A stretch of DNA of 64,000 nucleotides from Bacillus tequilensis KCTC 13622 (GTDB lineage Bacteria > Bacillota > Bacilli > Bacillales > Bacillaceae), in assembly GCF_000507145.1 (NCBI RefSeq), contig NZ_AYTO01000041.1, positions 62,001 to 126,000 of the forward strand. Reading direction: 5' to 3'. The position numbers and the translations under genes were made by a program. Of this stretch, positions 40,332 to 50,160 are shown piece after piece (within the stretch, counting starts at the first letter, position 1; every line of letters starts with the position of its first letter). The notes beneath the pieces are model-generated. The model made no database searches. It was not told the origin of the DNA and saw only the letters and a list, made by a program, of their open reading frames with translations.

Positions 40332-41582
40332 TTATTTTTGCTCTAAAAGCTTCAAGATTAAATGACAGCCGTATTTAGCGCCGCGTTTTCTGATTCCCGT
40401 TCTGGAACCCGCAAAGTGAAACTCGTGAACCTCTTCTTTTCCATTTGCTGCAATGCCGATAAACACATGCCCAGGTTCATGCCCTTCTTGAGTATCAGGT
40501 CCTGCTACACCGGTAAAGCTGATGCCGATATCGCTGCCCGTGAGCTTTTGAACGCCCTTTGCCAGCTCTGATGCGCACTCCTTGCTGACCGCGCCAAATC
40601 GATCTAATGTTTCCTTCTTGACACCCAGCACGTTCTGCTTTACGTCGTTTGTATAGCAAACCACACCGCCGGCAAATAATGTTGAAGCACCGCTAAGATC
40701 TGTCAGCCATTCAGAAAACAGCCCGCCGGTAAAGCTTTCCGCCGCGGAAATCGTAATGCCTTTTTCCTTACATGCTTTAGAGAGCTCTTTTACAAGAGAA
40801 GTATCGTCGTATCCATAGAAAAATTCACCGACACGTTCTAAGATAACGGCCTCTGTTTCTTTCAACAGGCGCTCTGTTTCCTTTTCGTCAGCATGCTTGG
40901 CTGTCAGACGCAGCGTCACCTCTCCATCGGCCGCCAAAGGAGCGATTGTCGGGTTGGTTTGCGCATCAATAATATCTTCCAAATCAGCTTCAAGCTGAGA
41001 TTCACCGATACCGAAAAAGCGAAGAACGGTTGATACAATTTTTTCATTTGAGCCCATCTTTTTCAGTAGAAGAGGCTTTGCCTCGTTTTCAAACATTGGA
41101 CGCAATTCGCTTGGCGGTCCAGGGAGAAGCATATAAAAACGGGATTCATGCTCGATGAGCATTCCCGGTGCCATTCCAAAGTGATTCGCCAATACATCAG
41201 ATCCTTCGATCACAAGCGCCTGTTTTCGGTTATTAGGCGACATCGTGCGTTTTGTTCGTTTGAAATAATCTTCTATGGATTGGAATGCCTCATCATTTAA
41301 CGCAAGCGGACGTCCGAGCGCATTTGCAATCGTTTCTTTCGTCAGATCATCTTTTGTCGGCCCGAGACCTCCTGAAAAAATAATGAAGTCAGAGCGTTCT
41401 TCAGCGATGCGGATAACCTGCTTCAACCGCTCCGGGTTATCTCCGACTGCTGTATGATAAAATACGTTCACGCCGATTTCAGCCAGCTCTTTACTAATAA
41501 ATTGAGCATTTGTATTGGCGATCTGGCCGAGTAACAGCTCTGAACCGACTGCAATAATTTCAGCTTTCTTTGGAAATTCCAT
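40332..41582 (-). CDS. cinA: competence-damage-inducible protein CinA (NMN deamidase)
   Basis: Two-domain protein of 416 residues: an N-terminal MoCF/COG1058 pyrophosphatase-like domain ([27 protein letters not shown]) and a C-terminal CinA domain ([26 protein letters not shown]) that deamidates nicotinamide mononucleotide in the NAD cycle. ATG at 41582. It follows pgsA by 18 bp and precedes recA, an order tied to competence induction in B. subtilis. Confidence 0.96.
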   Translation of the reverse strand: MEFPKKAEIIAVGSELLLGQIANTNAQFISKELAEIGVNVFYHTAVGDNPERLKQVIRIAEERSDFIIFSGGLGPTKDDLTKETIANALGRPLALNDEAFQSIEDYFKRTKRTMSPNNRKQALVIEGSDVLANHFGMAPGMLIEHESRFYMLLPGPPSELRPMFENEAKPLLLKKMGSNEKIVSTVLRFFGIGESQLEADLEDIIDAQTNPTIAPLAADGEVTLRLTAKHADEKETERLLKETEAVILERVGEFFYGYDDTSLVKELSKACKEKGITISAAESFTGGLFSEWLTDLSGASTLFAGGVVCYTNDVKQNVLGVKKETLDRFGAVSKECASELAKGVQKLTGSDIGISFTGVAGPDTQEGHEPGHVFIGIAANGKEEVHEFHFAGSRTGIRKRGAKYGCHLILKLLEQK

Positions 41583-41600
41583 GACGTTAGTCCTTCTTTC

Positions 41601-42182
41601 TTAGTTAGATGTTTTTAGCGCTTCCCAGTTTTTAGAGAAATATTCCCACCCTGAGACAACAGTGAAAAATACAGCTACCCACAGCGCTAAGTCAGCGAAC
41701 GGGAATGACACGAGCTCAAACGGAAGGTTATGAAGAAGCAATGCTGAAACCGCAATAATTTGCGCCCAGGTTTTAATTTTACCAAGCATATTAGCAGCCA
41801 CGACTTCTCCTGTTCCGGCTAAGACAAGCCTTAAACCTGTCACGGCAAACTCCCGGCTGATAATCACAATGACCATCCAGGCTGGAGCAAGATCAAATTG
41901 AACAAGAATAATTAGCGCTGCGGATACAAGCAGTTTGTCCGCAAGCGGATCAAGAAATTTCCCGAAGTTTGTCACGAGATTCAGTTTTCGGGCATAATAC
42001 CCGTCCACCCAGTCTGTTGTGGATGCAATAATAAAAAGAATGGCTCCAGCCAGGTGCGCGACTGGAATCGATTCGTCTCCAAATTCGAGTCTGCCCCAGT
42101 CAAACGGCGCCAGCATGATGATCATGAAGATTGGGATTAATGCGATTCTTGCTAGTGTGATTTTATTTGGTAAGTTAAACAT
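41601..42182 (-). CDS. pgsA: CDP-diacylglycerol-glycerol-3-phosphate 3-phosphatidyltransferase
   Basis: Membrane enzyme of 193 residues making phosphatidylglycerol phosphate, essential for membrane lipid synthesis. The CDP-alcohol phosphotransferase motif reads DWVDGYYARKL, then GKFLDPLADK, supplying the four metal-binding Asp residues. About six membrane helices. Preceded by rodZ, whose end forms a strong hairpin, and followed by cinA. Confidence 0.97.
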   Translation of the reverse strand: MFNLPNKITLARIALIPIFMIIMLAPFDWGRLEFGDESIPVAHLAGAILFIIASTTDWVDGYYARKLNLVTNFGKFLDPLADKLLVSAALIILVQFDLAPAWMVIVIISREFAVTGLRLVLAGTGEVVAANMLGKIKTWAQIIAVSALLLHNLPFELVSFPFADLALWVAVFFTVVSGWEYFSKNWEALKTSN

Positions 42183-42211
42183 AAAACCCCTCCAATTTTA
42201 TACTCGGACGT

Positions 42212-42249
42212 GAAGAAAAGTCATCTGGTAATCAAGATGACTTTTCTTC
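42212..42249 (-). terminator. 15-bp hairpin around the rodZ stop
   Basis: Perfect 15-pair stem (GAAGAAAAGTCATCT with AGATGACTTTTCTTC) and 8-base loop holding the rodZ TGA. No long T-run, so it may be an attenuator or processing site rather than a full terminator before pgsA. Confidence 0.65.
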
Positions 42250-43140
42250 CTTTTTATTTACAATCTTTATCGTTTGTGCCATCACTTTTTTCGGATCAAG
42301 TTCATATGATAGAACTTTACCGTTGATTTTTATTTTCAGATTAGGTGCATATCCAGTGCGGATGTCAACTTGTTTCTGATCAGTTATGTCTTTTTTGTAG
42401 GTTTCGTCTTTTTTCAGAGTTCCCTCTTTTAACGAGCTGCTGTTTTCATCACGCACTCGAATCCAAGAGCTGTCTAGAGCCTTCAGTTCAAGCTCGATTT
42501 TATCAGTGCCGGACACTTCATAAGTCGTTAGCGATCCTTCAGTGCCAGCCGCTTTAATTTCCAGCTTATCACTGTCGTTTTCTTCTTTTTTATCTTTTTT
42601 TGTTTCTTTTTTAGTGTCCGTCTCTTTTTCAGAGCTGTTATTCTGATTCTCTTTTAGCGTTGAATCTTTAGGGATTTCGTACTTGCTTTCACTTTGCGTA
42701 ATTGATTTTTGAGATGCCGCATTGTGATCATCGCTGTTTTTATGATTCGCAAACTGAATGATTGCGTACACAATCGCAATGACGACAATCACGCCAAGAA
42801 TTACAAGTATGGTTGGCAGCAGTTCCAGCGCCTTAGATGCTGGCTTTGGCATTTCTTTTTGAAGATTCATGCCGGAGATCTTTTCAGACACATCGTCATG
42901 ATACGTATTCGGGATATCTTTTTTATGCTCCTCAAACAGCTGATCCGCATCAAGCCCGACGGCTTCTGCATATTGCTTGATGAATGCCCGAACATAAAAC
43001 TTCCCCGGAATAATGTCATAGTTTCCTTCCTCCAAGGCGGTTAAATACCTTTTTTGAATCTTTGTTGCCGCTTGGAGATCATCCAATGACATTGCTTTTT
43101 CCTCTCTGGCTTCTTTGAGCCGGATTCCTAGTTCAGTCAC
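42232..43140 (-). CDS. rodZ: cytoskeletal protein RodZ (YmfM)
   Basis: A 302-residue cell-shape protein linking MreB to the membrane. N-terminal HTH_25-type domain (LKEAREEKAMSLDDLQAATK), membrane helix near 110-130 (ILVILGVIVVIAIVYAII), a highly charged Lys/Glu/Asp linker, and a C-terminal beta domain (GYAPNLKIKINGKVL). I use the GTG at 43140, six bases after GGAAGGTG; an upstream GTG lies in that site. It follows ymfK by 18 bp. Confidence 0.93.
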   Translation of the reverse strand: MTELGIRLKEAREEKAMSLDDLQAATKIQKRYLTALEEGNYDIIPGKFYVRAFIKQYAEAVGLDADQLFEEHKKDIPNTYHDDVSEKISGMNLQKEMPKPASKALELLPTILVILGVIVVIAIVYAIIQFANHKNSDDHNAASQKSITQSESKYEIPKDSTLKENQNNSSEKETDTKKETKKDKKEENDSDKLEIKAAGTEGSLTTYEVSGTDKIELELKALDSSWIRVRDENSSSLKEGTLKKDETYKKDITDQKQVDIRTGYAPNLKIKINGKVLSYELDPKKVMAQTIKIVNKKEEKSS

Positions 43141-43158
43141 AACAAACACCTTCCAATT

Positions 43159-43950
43159 TTAAAAATCAAAGCTTGAAAACCCGGATTGATCAAACATTTG
43201 GGGTTCCTCGGCATGTTCATATGTAATAACCTCATCTGGGTCATTTCTCAGTTCAATAATATAATCAAAGTCATCTAGTGTATACTCTGTATTTTGAACG
43301 AATATGTCCGGATGCTCCACCACTTTTGTCGCAGGCAGCCTCATAATTTCTCTGACAAGCTGAAGATGGCGTTCTGACCCTCTTCGTGTTGACACAATTC
43401 CGTCAACGATAAAGACATTTTCAGTGCTGTATTCATCGGCAATCAGCTGGCTTCTTATCGTCTGCTTCAGCAAGGTCGATGACACAAACAGCCACCTTTT
43501 GCTTGCACACACGCTGGAGGCCACAATCGATTCCGTTTTTCCGACACGCGGCATTCCACGGATTCCGATTAATTTATGACCTTCTTTTTTGAACAGTTCG
43601 GCCATAAAATCGACTAATAATCCAAGCTCGTCCCGTTCAAAGCGAAACGTTTTCTTGTCATCGGCGTCACGTTGAATATAACGGCCGTGGCGTACGGCAA
43701 GACGGTCGCGAAGCCTCGGTTCTCTCAGCTTCGTTACTTTAATTGTTTCCATCGTTTTTAAGATTGATTCTAATCGTTTAATTTGATCTATATGGCGGCA
43801 CCTGAGAAGCATTCCTCTTCTGGAAAGATCGACGCCGTTTATCGTTACGATATTAATTGAAAGCATCCCAAGAAGAGATGAAATATCCCCGAGCAGTCCG
43901 GGGCGGTTCACTTGAATTTCATATTCAAAATACCATTCGAGCTTTGCCAA
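43159..43950 (-). CDS. ymfK: conserved protein YmfK (DUF3388)
   Basis: A 263-residue protein. The first 80 residues look like an ACT-type fold (FEYEIQVNRPGLLGDISSLL), and a later GMPRVGKTESIVAS resembles a P-loop, followed by FIVDGIVSTRRGSERH. Function unknown; a regulatory or nucleotide-binding role is possible. The start is TTG at 43950 after AGGGGGTATATCA; an ATG six codons upstream is buried in that site. Confidence 0.88.
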   Translation of the reverse strand: MAKLEWYFEYEIQVNRPGLLGDISSLLGMLSINIVTINGVDLSRRGMLLRCRHIDQIKRLESILKTMETIKVTKLREPRLRDRLAVRHGRYIQRDADDKKTFRFERDELGLLVDFMAELFKKEGHKLIGIRGMPRVGKTESIVASSVCASKRWLFVSSTLLKQTIRSQLIADEYSTENVFIVDGIVSTRRGSERHLQLVREIMRLPATKVVEHPDIFVQNTEYTLDDFDYIIELRNDPDEVITYEHAEEPQMFDQSGFSSFDF

Positions 43951-44050
43951 ATGATATACCCCCTTCATTGTGGCAAAATTTTACCTTCCTTTATCATAAA
44001 GCATTTTTCTCTAATTAGAAAGAAGAATGTTGCTGTGATGTGGAAAACAT

Positions 44051-44078
44051 AAAAAAGAGAGGAAAAATCCCCTCTCTT
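44051..44078 (-). terminator. ymfJ terminator
   Basis: GAGAGG-GGATTTTT-CCTCTC-TTTTTT on the minus strand, directly after the stop. Confidence 0.88.
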
Positions 44079-44079
44079 C

Positions 44080-44337
44080 CTAGTGAGTGCTGTTATTTTC
44101 AACAAGCTTAACCATCATATTGGCAATAGCTTGCTGTTCATCTTTTGATGCTACGCTCCAAAGATCTGCCAGCACTTTTTCCTGCTCGTTCTTAGATTCC
44201 ACTTCACTAGCTAAGTAGCTGCCGATTTCTGTCGCAAGATCTGTAATCGTATCCTGGCTCATCCCTTTATCTTGTGCATAGTTCAGACGATCGCCAAGGA
44301 AGTTTTTCCAGCTATCCCAGTTTTCTAATACTGACAT
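44080..44337 (-). CDS. ymfJ: DUF3243 protein YmfJ
   Basis: An 85-residue all-helical protein starting MSVLENWDSWKNFLGDRLNY, typical of DUF3243 (function unknown, Firmicutes). I use the ATG at 44337 after GGAGGAAACAAGC rather than a start 22 codons upstream that lacks a ribosome site. Single gene between ymfI and ymfK with its own terminator. Confidence 0.92.
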   Translation of the reverse strand: MSVLENWDSWKNFLGDRLNYAQDKGMSQDTITDLATEIGSYLASEVESKNEQEKVLADLWSVASKDEQQAIANMMVKLVENNSTH

Positions 44338-44417
44338 GCTTGTTTCCTCCATTTCATGTGAAGTTACAAGATTATTGTGTCCTTCACAAAAGAAACTATA
44401 CACTGATTATTTTCGGA

Positions 44418-45146
44418 TCAGCAGTGCCAGCCGCCATTGACCGACAAAATTTGACCAGTGATATATGACGCTTTTTCAGATAGGAGAAACGCAGCTGCAT
44501 CGGCAATTTCTTGCGGCCGGGCCAGCCGGCCGATCGGAATATCATCAGCGATCTCTTCTTTTTCAGACAAGGAAAATTGATTCATCATATTCGTATCAAC
44601 CGCGCCCGGCGCTACGGCGTTTACTCTGATTCCGCTTGGCGCAAGCTCTTTAGCCAGCCCTTTTACAAACGAGTGCTGCGCTCCCTTTGCCATGCTGTAT
44701 AACACTTCACAAGATGCTCCAGTCTCTCCCCAAATCGAGCTGACAGCCACAATTGCTCCTGATTTATTCCGAATCATGCTTGGTAGAAGGTTTCTCGTCA
44801 GCATATACGGGCTCGCCACATGAAGCTGGACCATTTCCTGAACCGTTGCATTATCCACATCCGTAATCAGCCCAAAATGGCTTCTGCCGCTATTTAAAAC
44901 AATCGCATCTAACGGCTGACTAATTGAACTTGTCAGCTGATCTGCTCCTTCTGGCGCGGACAGATCGGCTTGCAATATCTCAGCATGCACGCTAAACATC
45001 TCTCTCAGTTTTTCAGCAAGCTCTGCTGCCGCGTTTTGATTTGTATTGTAATGCAGCAGCAGATTGTATCCCTCTGCCGCAAGGGTTTTGCTTATGCTTT
45101 GGCCGATGCCGCCGCTCGCTCCGGTGATTAGTGCCGTTTTGTTCAT
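44418..45146 (-). CDS. ymfI: short-chain dehydrogenase/reductase YmfI
   Basis: FabG-like SDR of 242 residues. NAD(P) motif TGASGGIGQ near the start, LNSGRSHFG in place of the usual NNAG, Ser in VSSIWGE and catalytic YSMAK. GGWHC ends the protein. Substrate unknown. I choose ATG at 45146 after AAGGAAAGAGG; the frame is open seven codons further. Confidence 0.92.
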   Translation of the reverse strand: MNKTALITGASGGIGQSISKTLAAEGYNLLLHYNTNQNAAAELAEKLREMFSVHAEILQADLSAPEGADQLTSSISQPLDAIVLNSGRSHFGLITDVDNATVQEMVQLHVASPYMLTRNLLPSMIRNKSGAIVAVSSIWGETGASCEVLYSMAKGAQHSFVKGLAKELAPSGIRVNAVAPGAVDTNMMNQFSLSEKEEIADDIPIGRLARPQEIADAAAFLLSEKASYITGQILSVNGGWHC

Positions 45147-45165
45147 CCTCTTTCCTTCTTTCCGC

Positions 45166-45197
45166 AAAAAACACCCCTCACACTGGAGGGATGTTTT
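45166..45197 (-). terminator. ymfH terminator
   Basis: AACATCCCTC-CAGTGT-GAGGGGTGTT-TTTT on the minus strand, just after the ymfH stop. Confidence 0.88.
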
Positions 45198-45199
45198 GT

Positions 45200-46486
45200 T
45201 TATGATTTAGGAACAACCTTGCAGACAGTCAGTCTGTCAGCAGCAATTTCCTCTTTTATGACTTTCTGGACATCCTCGAGCGTAATTTGCTCAAGAACCG
45301 TTACGACTTCAAACAGGCTCATATCCAAGAAAGCATAGCGGGTAAATTGATTGGCAATGTATTCGGGTGAATTCAGCGCTTTTAAGAATGCACCAATTTT
45401 TTTCTTTCTGGCAAGTTCAATCTTTTCGGCAGTAATCAGTTCACCGGCGCGCAAAAGCATGCTTGAAATGTTTTCAGCCAATTGATCAGGCTCCGGCGTA
45501 TCACCGCCGATCGCCGCAAAACCGAAGCCGTATTCAGCAGTAAAATCAAAGCTGAACGTTTCGTCAATATACCCTTTTTCATAAAGTGATTCGTACTGGG
45601 CTGAGCTTTTGCCGAATAAAGACTCAAGCAATAAATTCATTGAAAGTTCATGTTTTAACAGCTCTTTGCCTAATCTAAACGGGTTCTTTGATTTCAGCCC
45701 GACAAGGCATTTCGGTCCCTGCACGTTCATTTTAATCTCTTTTTCTTTTCTGAAAACCGCTTCTTGCTCTTTCACTTCTTCACGTTTAATCTCCGGCTGA
45801 TCAGTATACGGCTTTTTCTCCTGATTTTCTCTTACCTGAGAAATGATCGCTTCAGGATCTACAGGGCCGACAATGAAGAGGAGCATGTTGCTCGGGTGAT
45901 AAAACGTTTCATAGCACTCATAAAGAAGGTCTTTTGTAATATGTGAAATGCTTTCCACTGTGCCCGCTATGTCAATTCTGACAGGATGTTCCTTGTACAT
46001 GTTTTCAATGACCCCGAAATAAAGCCTCCAATCGGGATTGTCGTCATACATGTTAATCTCCTGTCCGATAATCCCCTTTTCTTTTTCAACCGTTTTTTCG
46101 GTAAAATACGGATCCTGTACAAAATCGATGAGCGTCTCTAAATTCCGTTCAACATTTGATGTGCTTGAAAAAAGATAAGCGGTTCTTGTAAATGACGTAA
46201 AGGCATTGGCAGAAGCGCCTTGTTTGCTGAAATCTTGAAAAACGTCTCCGTCCGCTTTTTCAAACAGCTTATGCTCAAGAAAATGAGCGATCCCATCAGG
46301 CACGTGTACCATCTCATTTTTTTCTAAAGGGACAAACCGGTTGTCTATAGAGCCGTACTTTGTTGTAAAGACCGCATATGTCTTGTTGAAGCCTTTTTTC
46401 GGCAAAACGTAAACGTCAAGCCCATTTGGCATTTTTTCATGGTACAGCGTCTCCTGAAGCTGTTCATATTTGATTGGTTTGATCAA
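45200..46486 (-). CDS. ymfH: M16-family zinc protease YmfH
   Basis: M16 (pitrilysin) peptidase of 428 residues. The inverted zinc motif HFLEH is present in DGIAHFLEHKLFE near residue 70, with the downstream Glu in EKGIIGQEINMYDDNP. It overlaps ymfF by four bases (ATGA), so the two form a coupled catalytic/non-catalytic pair like AlbF/AlbE and other M16 heterodimers. Substrate unknown; processing of a peptide is likely. Confidence 0.93.
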   Translation of the reverse strand: MIKPIKYEQLQETLYHEKMPNGLDVYVLPKKGFNKTYAVFTTKYGSIDNRFVPLEKNEMVHVPDGIAHFLEHKLFEKADGDVFQDFSKQGASANAFTSFTRTAYLFSSTSNVERNLETLIDFVQDPYFTEKTVEKEKGIIGQEINMYDDNPDWRLYFGVIENMYKEHPVRIDIAGTVESISHITKDLLYECYETFYHPSNMLLFIVGPVDPEAIISQVRENQEKKPYTDQPEIKREEVKEQEAVFRKEKEIKMNVQGPKCLVGLKSKNPFRLGKELLKHELSMNLLLESLFGKSSAQYESLYEKGYIDETFSFDFTAEYGFGFAAIGGDTPEPDQLAENISSMLLRAGELITAEKIELARKKKIGAFLKALNSPEYIANQFTRYAFLDMSLFEVVTVLEQITLEDVQKVIKEEIAADRLTVCKVVPKS

Positions 46487-47763
46487 GATGCACCCTCCGT
46501 CCCTTTTAAGAAATAAGTCGTATCAAGCTGGATTTTTTCGCCTGCTTTCACGATATCCTCTTTTGTGACCTGCTCAATATTGGCAAGAAAGTCTTCAATA
46601 GAAATATCGACTTGGGCAGCGGCCTGCTGATATAAAAATTCAGATAAACCGTATGCAGTATCAATGGTTTCCAGCACTTGATTGCGAATGACGGCCTTTG
46701 TCTGAGCGATGTCCTGCTCACTGAAGTCACCGTTTTTCATTGCCTGAAATTGCTCAGCTATGATAGAAACGGCCTGTTCGTAATTTTTCACTTCAATTCC
46801 TGACATCACCATTAACAAGCCTTTAAAACTTTCTATACGCGAAGCGGCGTAGTAAGCAAGACTGGCTTTTTCCCGAACATTGATGAAAAGCTTGGAATGA
46901 GAGAACCCGCCAAACAGTCCGTTAAACACCTGCAGAGCAGGATAATCGTGATCCGTGTAAGTGATGCTGGTGCGGTAGCCGATATTCAGCTTTCCTTGTT
47001 TGACATCTTCTTCATCAACCACTTCTTTAGGCTGGGCATTTCGTTCAGCATGATTGGATTCAATCGTACCCACGGTGCGCTCTTCTGTTTGGAAATACTT
47101 GCCGATTGCCCTTTGCACTTGATTGCTGTCTACATCGCCAACGACATAAAGGTCAAGCTGATCTTTTTGGATCGCCCTTTGGTATGTTTCATATAATTGA
47201 TCGGCGGTAATGGCGTCGACATCGTCAATTTGACCGTTGACATGGAGCGCGTAAGGCTCATTTTTGCACATTTCCTGTATCAGCCTTAAATTCGAGTAGC
47301 GCATTTTGTCATCATAGACCGCTTGAATTCTTTGCTTAAGCGTCCGTTTTTCCTGTGCCACATATTGTGATTGAAAAGCGCCTCCCTCCAGAGCAGGTGA
47401 AAAGATGATTTCTGCGAGAAGCTGCAGCCCTTTTTCAAGTAGCGGCGTTTGATCTTTTAAATATTTTTCATTCGGGATTTCCAGCCTGAACGTAATGACG
47501 TGCCGCTCTCCTTTTTTCGAAAGATCCGCAGAAACGGACGTGCCGTACAGTTCATCTAAATAAGAACGCAACTCTGCAGTTTTCGGATGGCTTTTTGTTC
47601 CGCGAAGAAGCACATGCGGAAGCAGCGCTCTTTTGGTGACTTGGTCCTTTGTCAACGGCGCAAGCATTTTAAAAATAAGCGAGACGGTTTTGAATTTTTC
47701 TGTTTTGACAATGTGTGCGGTTAAACCGCCGTGCTTTGTTTTGATTTCATTTACATATGACAT
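46483..47763 (-). CDS. ymfF: M16-family protease-like partner YmfF (no zinc motif)
   Basis: A 426-residue M16 homologue whose zinc motif has gone: where HxxEH should be, it reads LLPHVLLRGTKSHP. The overall M16 fold is recognisable (EEDVKQGKLNIGYRTSI, FGGFSHSKLFINVREKASLAYY). It should serve as the structural partner of YmfH, which keeps the catalytic motif. ATG after AAGGAGGTTCCAT. First gene of the pair. Confidence 0.93.
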   Translation of the reverse strand: MSYVNEIKTKHGGLTAHIVKTEKFKTVSLIFKMLAPLTKDQVTKRALLPHVLLRGTKSHPKTAELRSYLDELYGTSVSADLSKKGERHVITFRLEIPNEKYLKDQTPLLEKGLQLLAEIIFSPALEGGAFQSQYVAQEKRTLKQRIQAVYDDKMRYSNLRLIQEMCKNEPYALHVNGQIDDVDAITADQLYETYQRAIQKDQLDLYVVGDVDSNQVQRAIGKYFQTEERTVGTIESNHAERNAQPKEVVDEEDVKQGKLNIGYRTSITYTDHDYPALQVFNGLFGGFSHSKLFINVREKASLAYYAASRIESFKGLLMVMSGIEVKNYEQAVSIIAEQFQAMKNGDFSEQDIAQTKAVIRNQVLETIDTAYGLSEFLYQQAAAQVDISIEDFLANIEQVTKEDIVKAGEKIQLDTTYFLKGTEGAS

Positions 47764-47922
47764 ATGGAACCTCCTTCGTTCATTTCTTATTAGTATGTAT
47801 TATGACCAATTTTCAGCATCCGCAGAAACACTCTTTCATGTAATTATAGCAACTGTAGGATTTATAAGGAAACAATAACCTTCGTCTGACAGGTTGGACG
47901 CGGCTGTTCGCTAAATCACAGC

Positions 47923-47948
47923 AAAAAAGACGGTTGGCTAGACCGTCT
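47923..47948 (-). terminator. ymfD terminator
   Basis: AGACGGT-CTAGCCA-ACCGTCT-TTTTT on the minus strand; contains the ymfD stop codon. Confidence 0.9.
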
Positions 47949-49176
47949 CTACATTTTTTTCTTCCTCTTCACTTTTTTTAGCATCCACAGTAAAAAGCAC
48001 TAAAAATAAAGCGATAATGCTGCAAAACGACGATAGTATGAAAATCAGCCAGTTTGCATGAGACATTAATGCCGCAAACACAGGAGGACCGAGAGCCACC
48101 CCTATAAAGCGCATGCTATTGTAAAAGGAGGAAATGGTCCCGCACTGCTCACTTTCAATCCCCTCGGTTATCAGTGCATCTAAAGCAGGAAGAGCCATCC
48201 CAATCCCGATCCCGCCAAAGCTTAAAAAGATAAATAAAAAATAAAAACTGTGGTTCCACCACAAGGCAATAAATGATAGGGTTAACAGAATCATTCCTGT
48301 AACAACGCAAAATTTCATTCGAATTTTATCTTTACCGATTTTTTTGCCGGCTATAAATGAACTGGTTGACAAAAACAACAGTGGAATTGCCAGTAATCCG
48401 CCTTTAGCCACTCCGTCAATGGCATACTTGTTCTCCAGCGTATCTGACAAATAAAATAATACGCCAAATAACAAAAACATAATCACACACCCGATAATAA
48501 AAACCGTGTAAAGCCAGCGCCCATCCTGTTTAAAGATTTTCCGCACACTTTTGATAAATTCAGAAACCGCTGGCGCATCCTCATCTTCTTCAGGCTTGGC
48601 CACCAGAAACAGCACGAGGAAAAAGCTGATCAAACAGAAAAACGGAATAAACCAAAACGGAACAAACCAGTACCAGGTAGCAAGCAAGGCGCCAAGTATG
48701 GGACTCAGAACCTTTCCTGACGTGTTAGCTGTTTCAATATCCCCAAGACCGGCGCTAACCTTTTCATCGTCTCCTTGAAACAAATCGCCGATAAACGGCA
48801 TGACGATAGGAGCCGCCCCCGCAGAGCCGATGCCTTGAAGAACCCGTCCCGCCAAAATCATAGCGTAGGGATTTTTCATATAGGTTGAGGCAAAAGCGGC
48901 CACCAACCCACCTAATCCTGCAATGAGTAGGCATGGAAGCAATATTTTTTTTCTCCCGAATCGATCCGACAAATATCCGGCAATCGGAATGCAAATAATC
49001 GCTACTACTGAATATACAGTAATGATTAAAGACACCTGAAATGAAGTCACTGACAGCTTTTTCTCCATCATCGGAAGAACAGGTATCAGCATGGAGTTCC
49101 CCAGTGTCATCACAAGCGGTACGGAAGACAATGCAATAATATTTTTCATTCCATTTTTCTCTCTCAACTTTTTCAC
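47938..49176 (-). CDS. ymfD: MFS exporter YmfD (bacillibactin/multidrug efflux type)
   Basis: Major facilitator of 412 residues with 12 helices. The loop motif after helix 2 is GYLSDRFGRKKILL, with AGRVLQGIGSAGAAP in helix 4, both drug/H+ antiporter marks. In B. subtilis this locus exports the siderophore bacillibactin (published as YmfE/YmfD). The frame is continuous here. GTG start at 49176 with only a weak ribosome site; a downstream ATG at codon 10 is an alternative. Beside it is the GntR regulator ymfC. Confidence 0.88.
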   Translation of the reverse strand: MKKLREKNGMKNIIALSSVPLVMTLGNSMLIPVLPMMEKKLSVTSFQVSLIITVYSVVAIICIPIAGYLSDRFGRKKILLPCLLIAGLGGLVAAFASTYMKNPYAMILAGRVLQGIGSAGAAPIVMPFIGDLFQGDDEKVSAGLGDIETANTSGKVLSPILGALLATWYWFVPFWFIPFFCLISFFLVLFLVAKPEEDEDAPAVSEFIKSVRKIFKQDGRWLYTVFIIGCVIMFLLFGVLFYLSDTLENKYAIDGVAKGGLLAIPLLFLSTSSFIAGKKIGKDKIRMKFCVVTGMILLTLSFIALWWNHSFYFLFIFLSFGGIGIGMALPALDALITEGIESEQCGTISSFYNSMRFIGVALGPPVFAALMSHANWLIFILSSFCSIIALFLVLFTVDAKKSEEEEKNVETV

Positions 49177-49286
49177 CCATTCACTTTCTTGTCATCGCTT
49201 ATATGTTGCCTCAACCGGAGTAAAAGTATGTACAAAGAAACATGAATCAGGGCAAATAAAAAAACAGACACATTACAGCGCCCGTT

Positions 49287-50012
49287 TTAGAATCGTTTAC
49301 GCAAAACATGAAATCTGAATTTATCCGCTCTAAAATAATTTAATGAGTAAAGCACCGGTTTATCGTGCTGATCGTAATGGGTTTGTTTCAACAGCAAAAG
49401 AGCTGTTTCCGGATCGCATTCCAGCACTGGAGAAATGGTATCATGATAGCCGATTGGTTCAATATCAGTCACGGCATAGCTGATCACAGAGCCTGAATTT
49501 TTCTCAAGCAAATCAAACATAGATTCTTGCTGATGAGAAAAAGAATTCGGCAAAATATTCATCGGAATTTTGTCTATACAATATACAATCGGCTGTCCGT
49601 CAGCAGTCCTGACTCGTTCGAGGTAAAAAAGTTCCTGCCCCTCTGCCAGATGAAATCTTGCCGTATCATCTTCAGACGGCATAAGCACTTGTGAAGATAG
49701 AAAAATGGTTCCGGGCGTCATATTTGCCTGCTCTATCATCTTCGTTACACTGTTCAGCTGTTCAATGCCCGAAAGAAATAACGGCTTAGAATGGACAAAA
49801 GTGCCTACACCATGCCTTCTGATAATCACATGCTCTTCTTCTAATATCCGCAAAGCTTCTCTTAGCGTCGCTCTGCTGACCCCAAGCTTTTTAGATAGCT
49901 CAAATTCAGAAGGCAGCTTTTCCTTCTCAGTGTAGATGCCATTTTTGATATCCTCTTTAATTCGTTCAATCACTTTTAAATACAAGTGCCGATTATCAGC
50001 TTTTGTAGACAT
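49287..50012 (-). CDS. ymfC: GntR/HutC-family transcription regulator YmfC
   Basis: A 241-residue regulator: winged helix at about 8-75 ([20 protein letters not shown], then [11 protein letters not shown]) and a UTRA ligand domain from about 95 ([20 protein letters not shown], then [12 protein letters not shown]). Ligand unknown; might be a small metabolite or sugar phosphate. It lies between spoIIIE and ymfD, same strand; control of ymfD is possible but unproved. Confidence 0.92.
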   Translation of the reverse strand: MSTKADNRHLYLKVIERIKEDIKNGIYTEKEKLPSEFELSKKLGVSRATLREALRILEEEHVIIRRHGVGTFVHSKPLFLSGIEQLNSVTKMIEQANMTPGTIFLSSQVLMPSEDDTARFHLAEGQELFYLERVRTADGQPIVYCIDKIPMNILPNSFSHQQESMFDLLEKNSGSVISYAVTDIEPIGYHDTISPVLECDPETALLLLKQTHYDQHDKPVLYSLNYFRADKFRFHVLRKRF

Positions 50013-50133
50013 GTTTCCCCTCCGTAAACCACTTTCGATAAAAATTATTGAACAATTGGGACAACTATATCATGTTTTGTCGAAAAAATAAATAGTCAGC
50101 TTATTAGTTTACATAATGTTGTTATTGAAAACT

Positions 50134-50160
50134 GAACTCCCTTCATTAAGAAGAGAGCTC
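50134..50160 (-). terminator. spoIIIE terminator
   Basis: GAGCTCTCTTC-TTAAT-GAAGGGAGTTC (one G-T pair) then AGTTTTC; overlaps the spoIIIE stop region. Confidence 0.7.
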
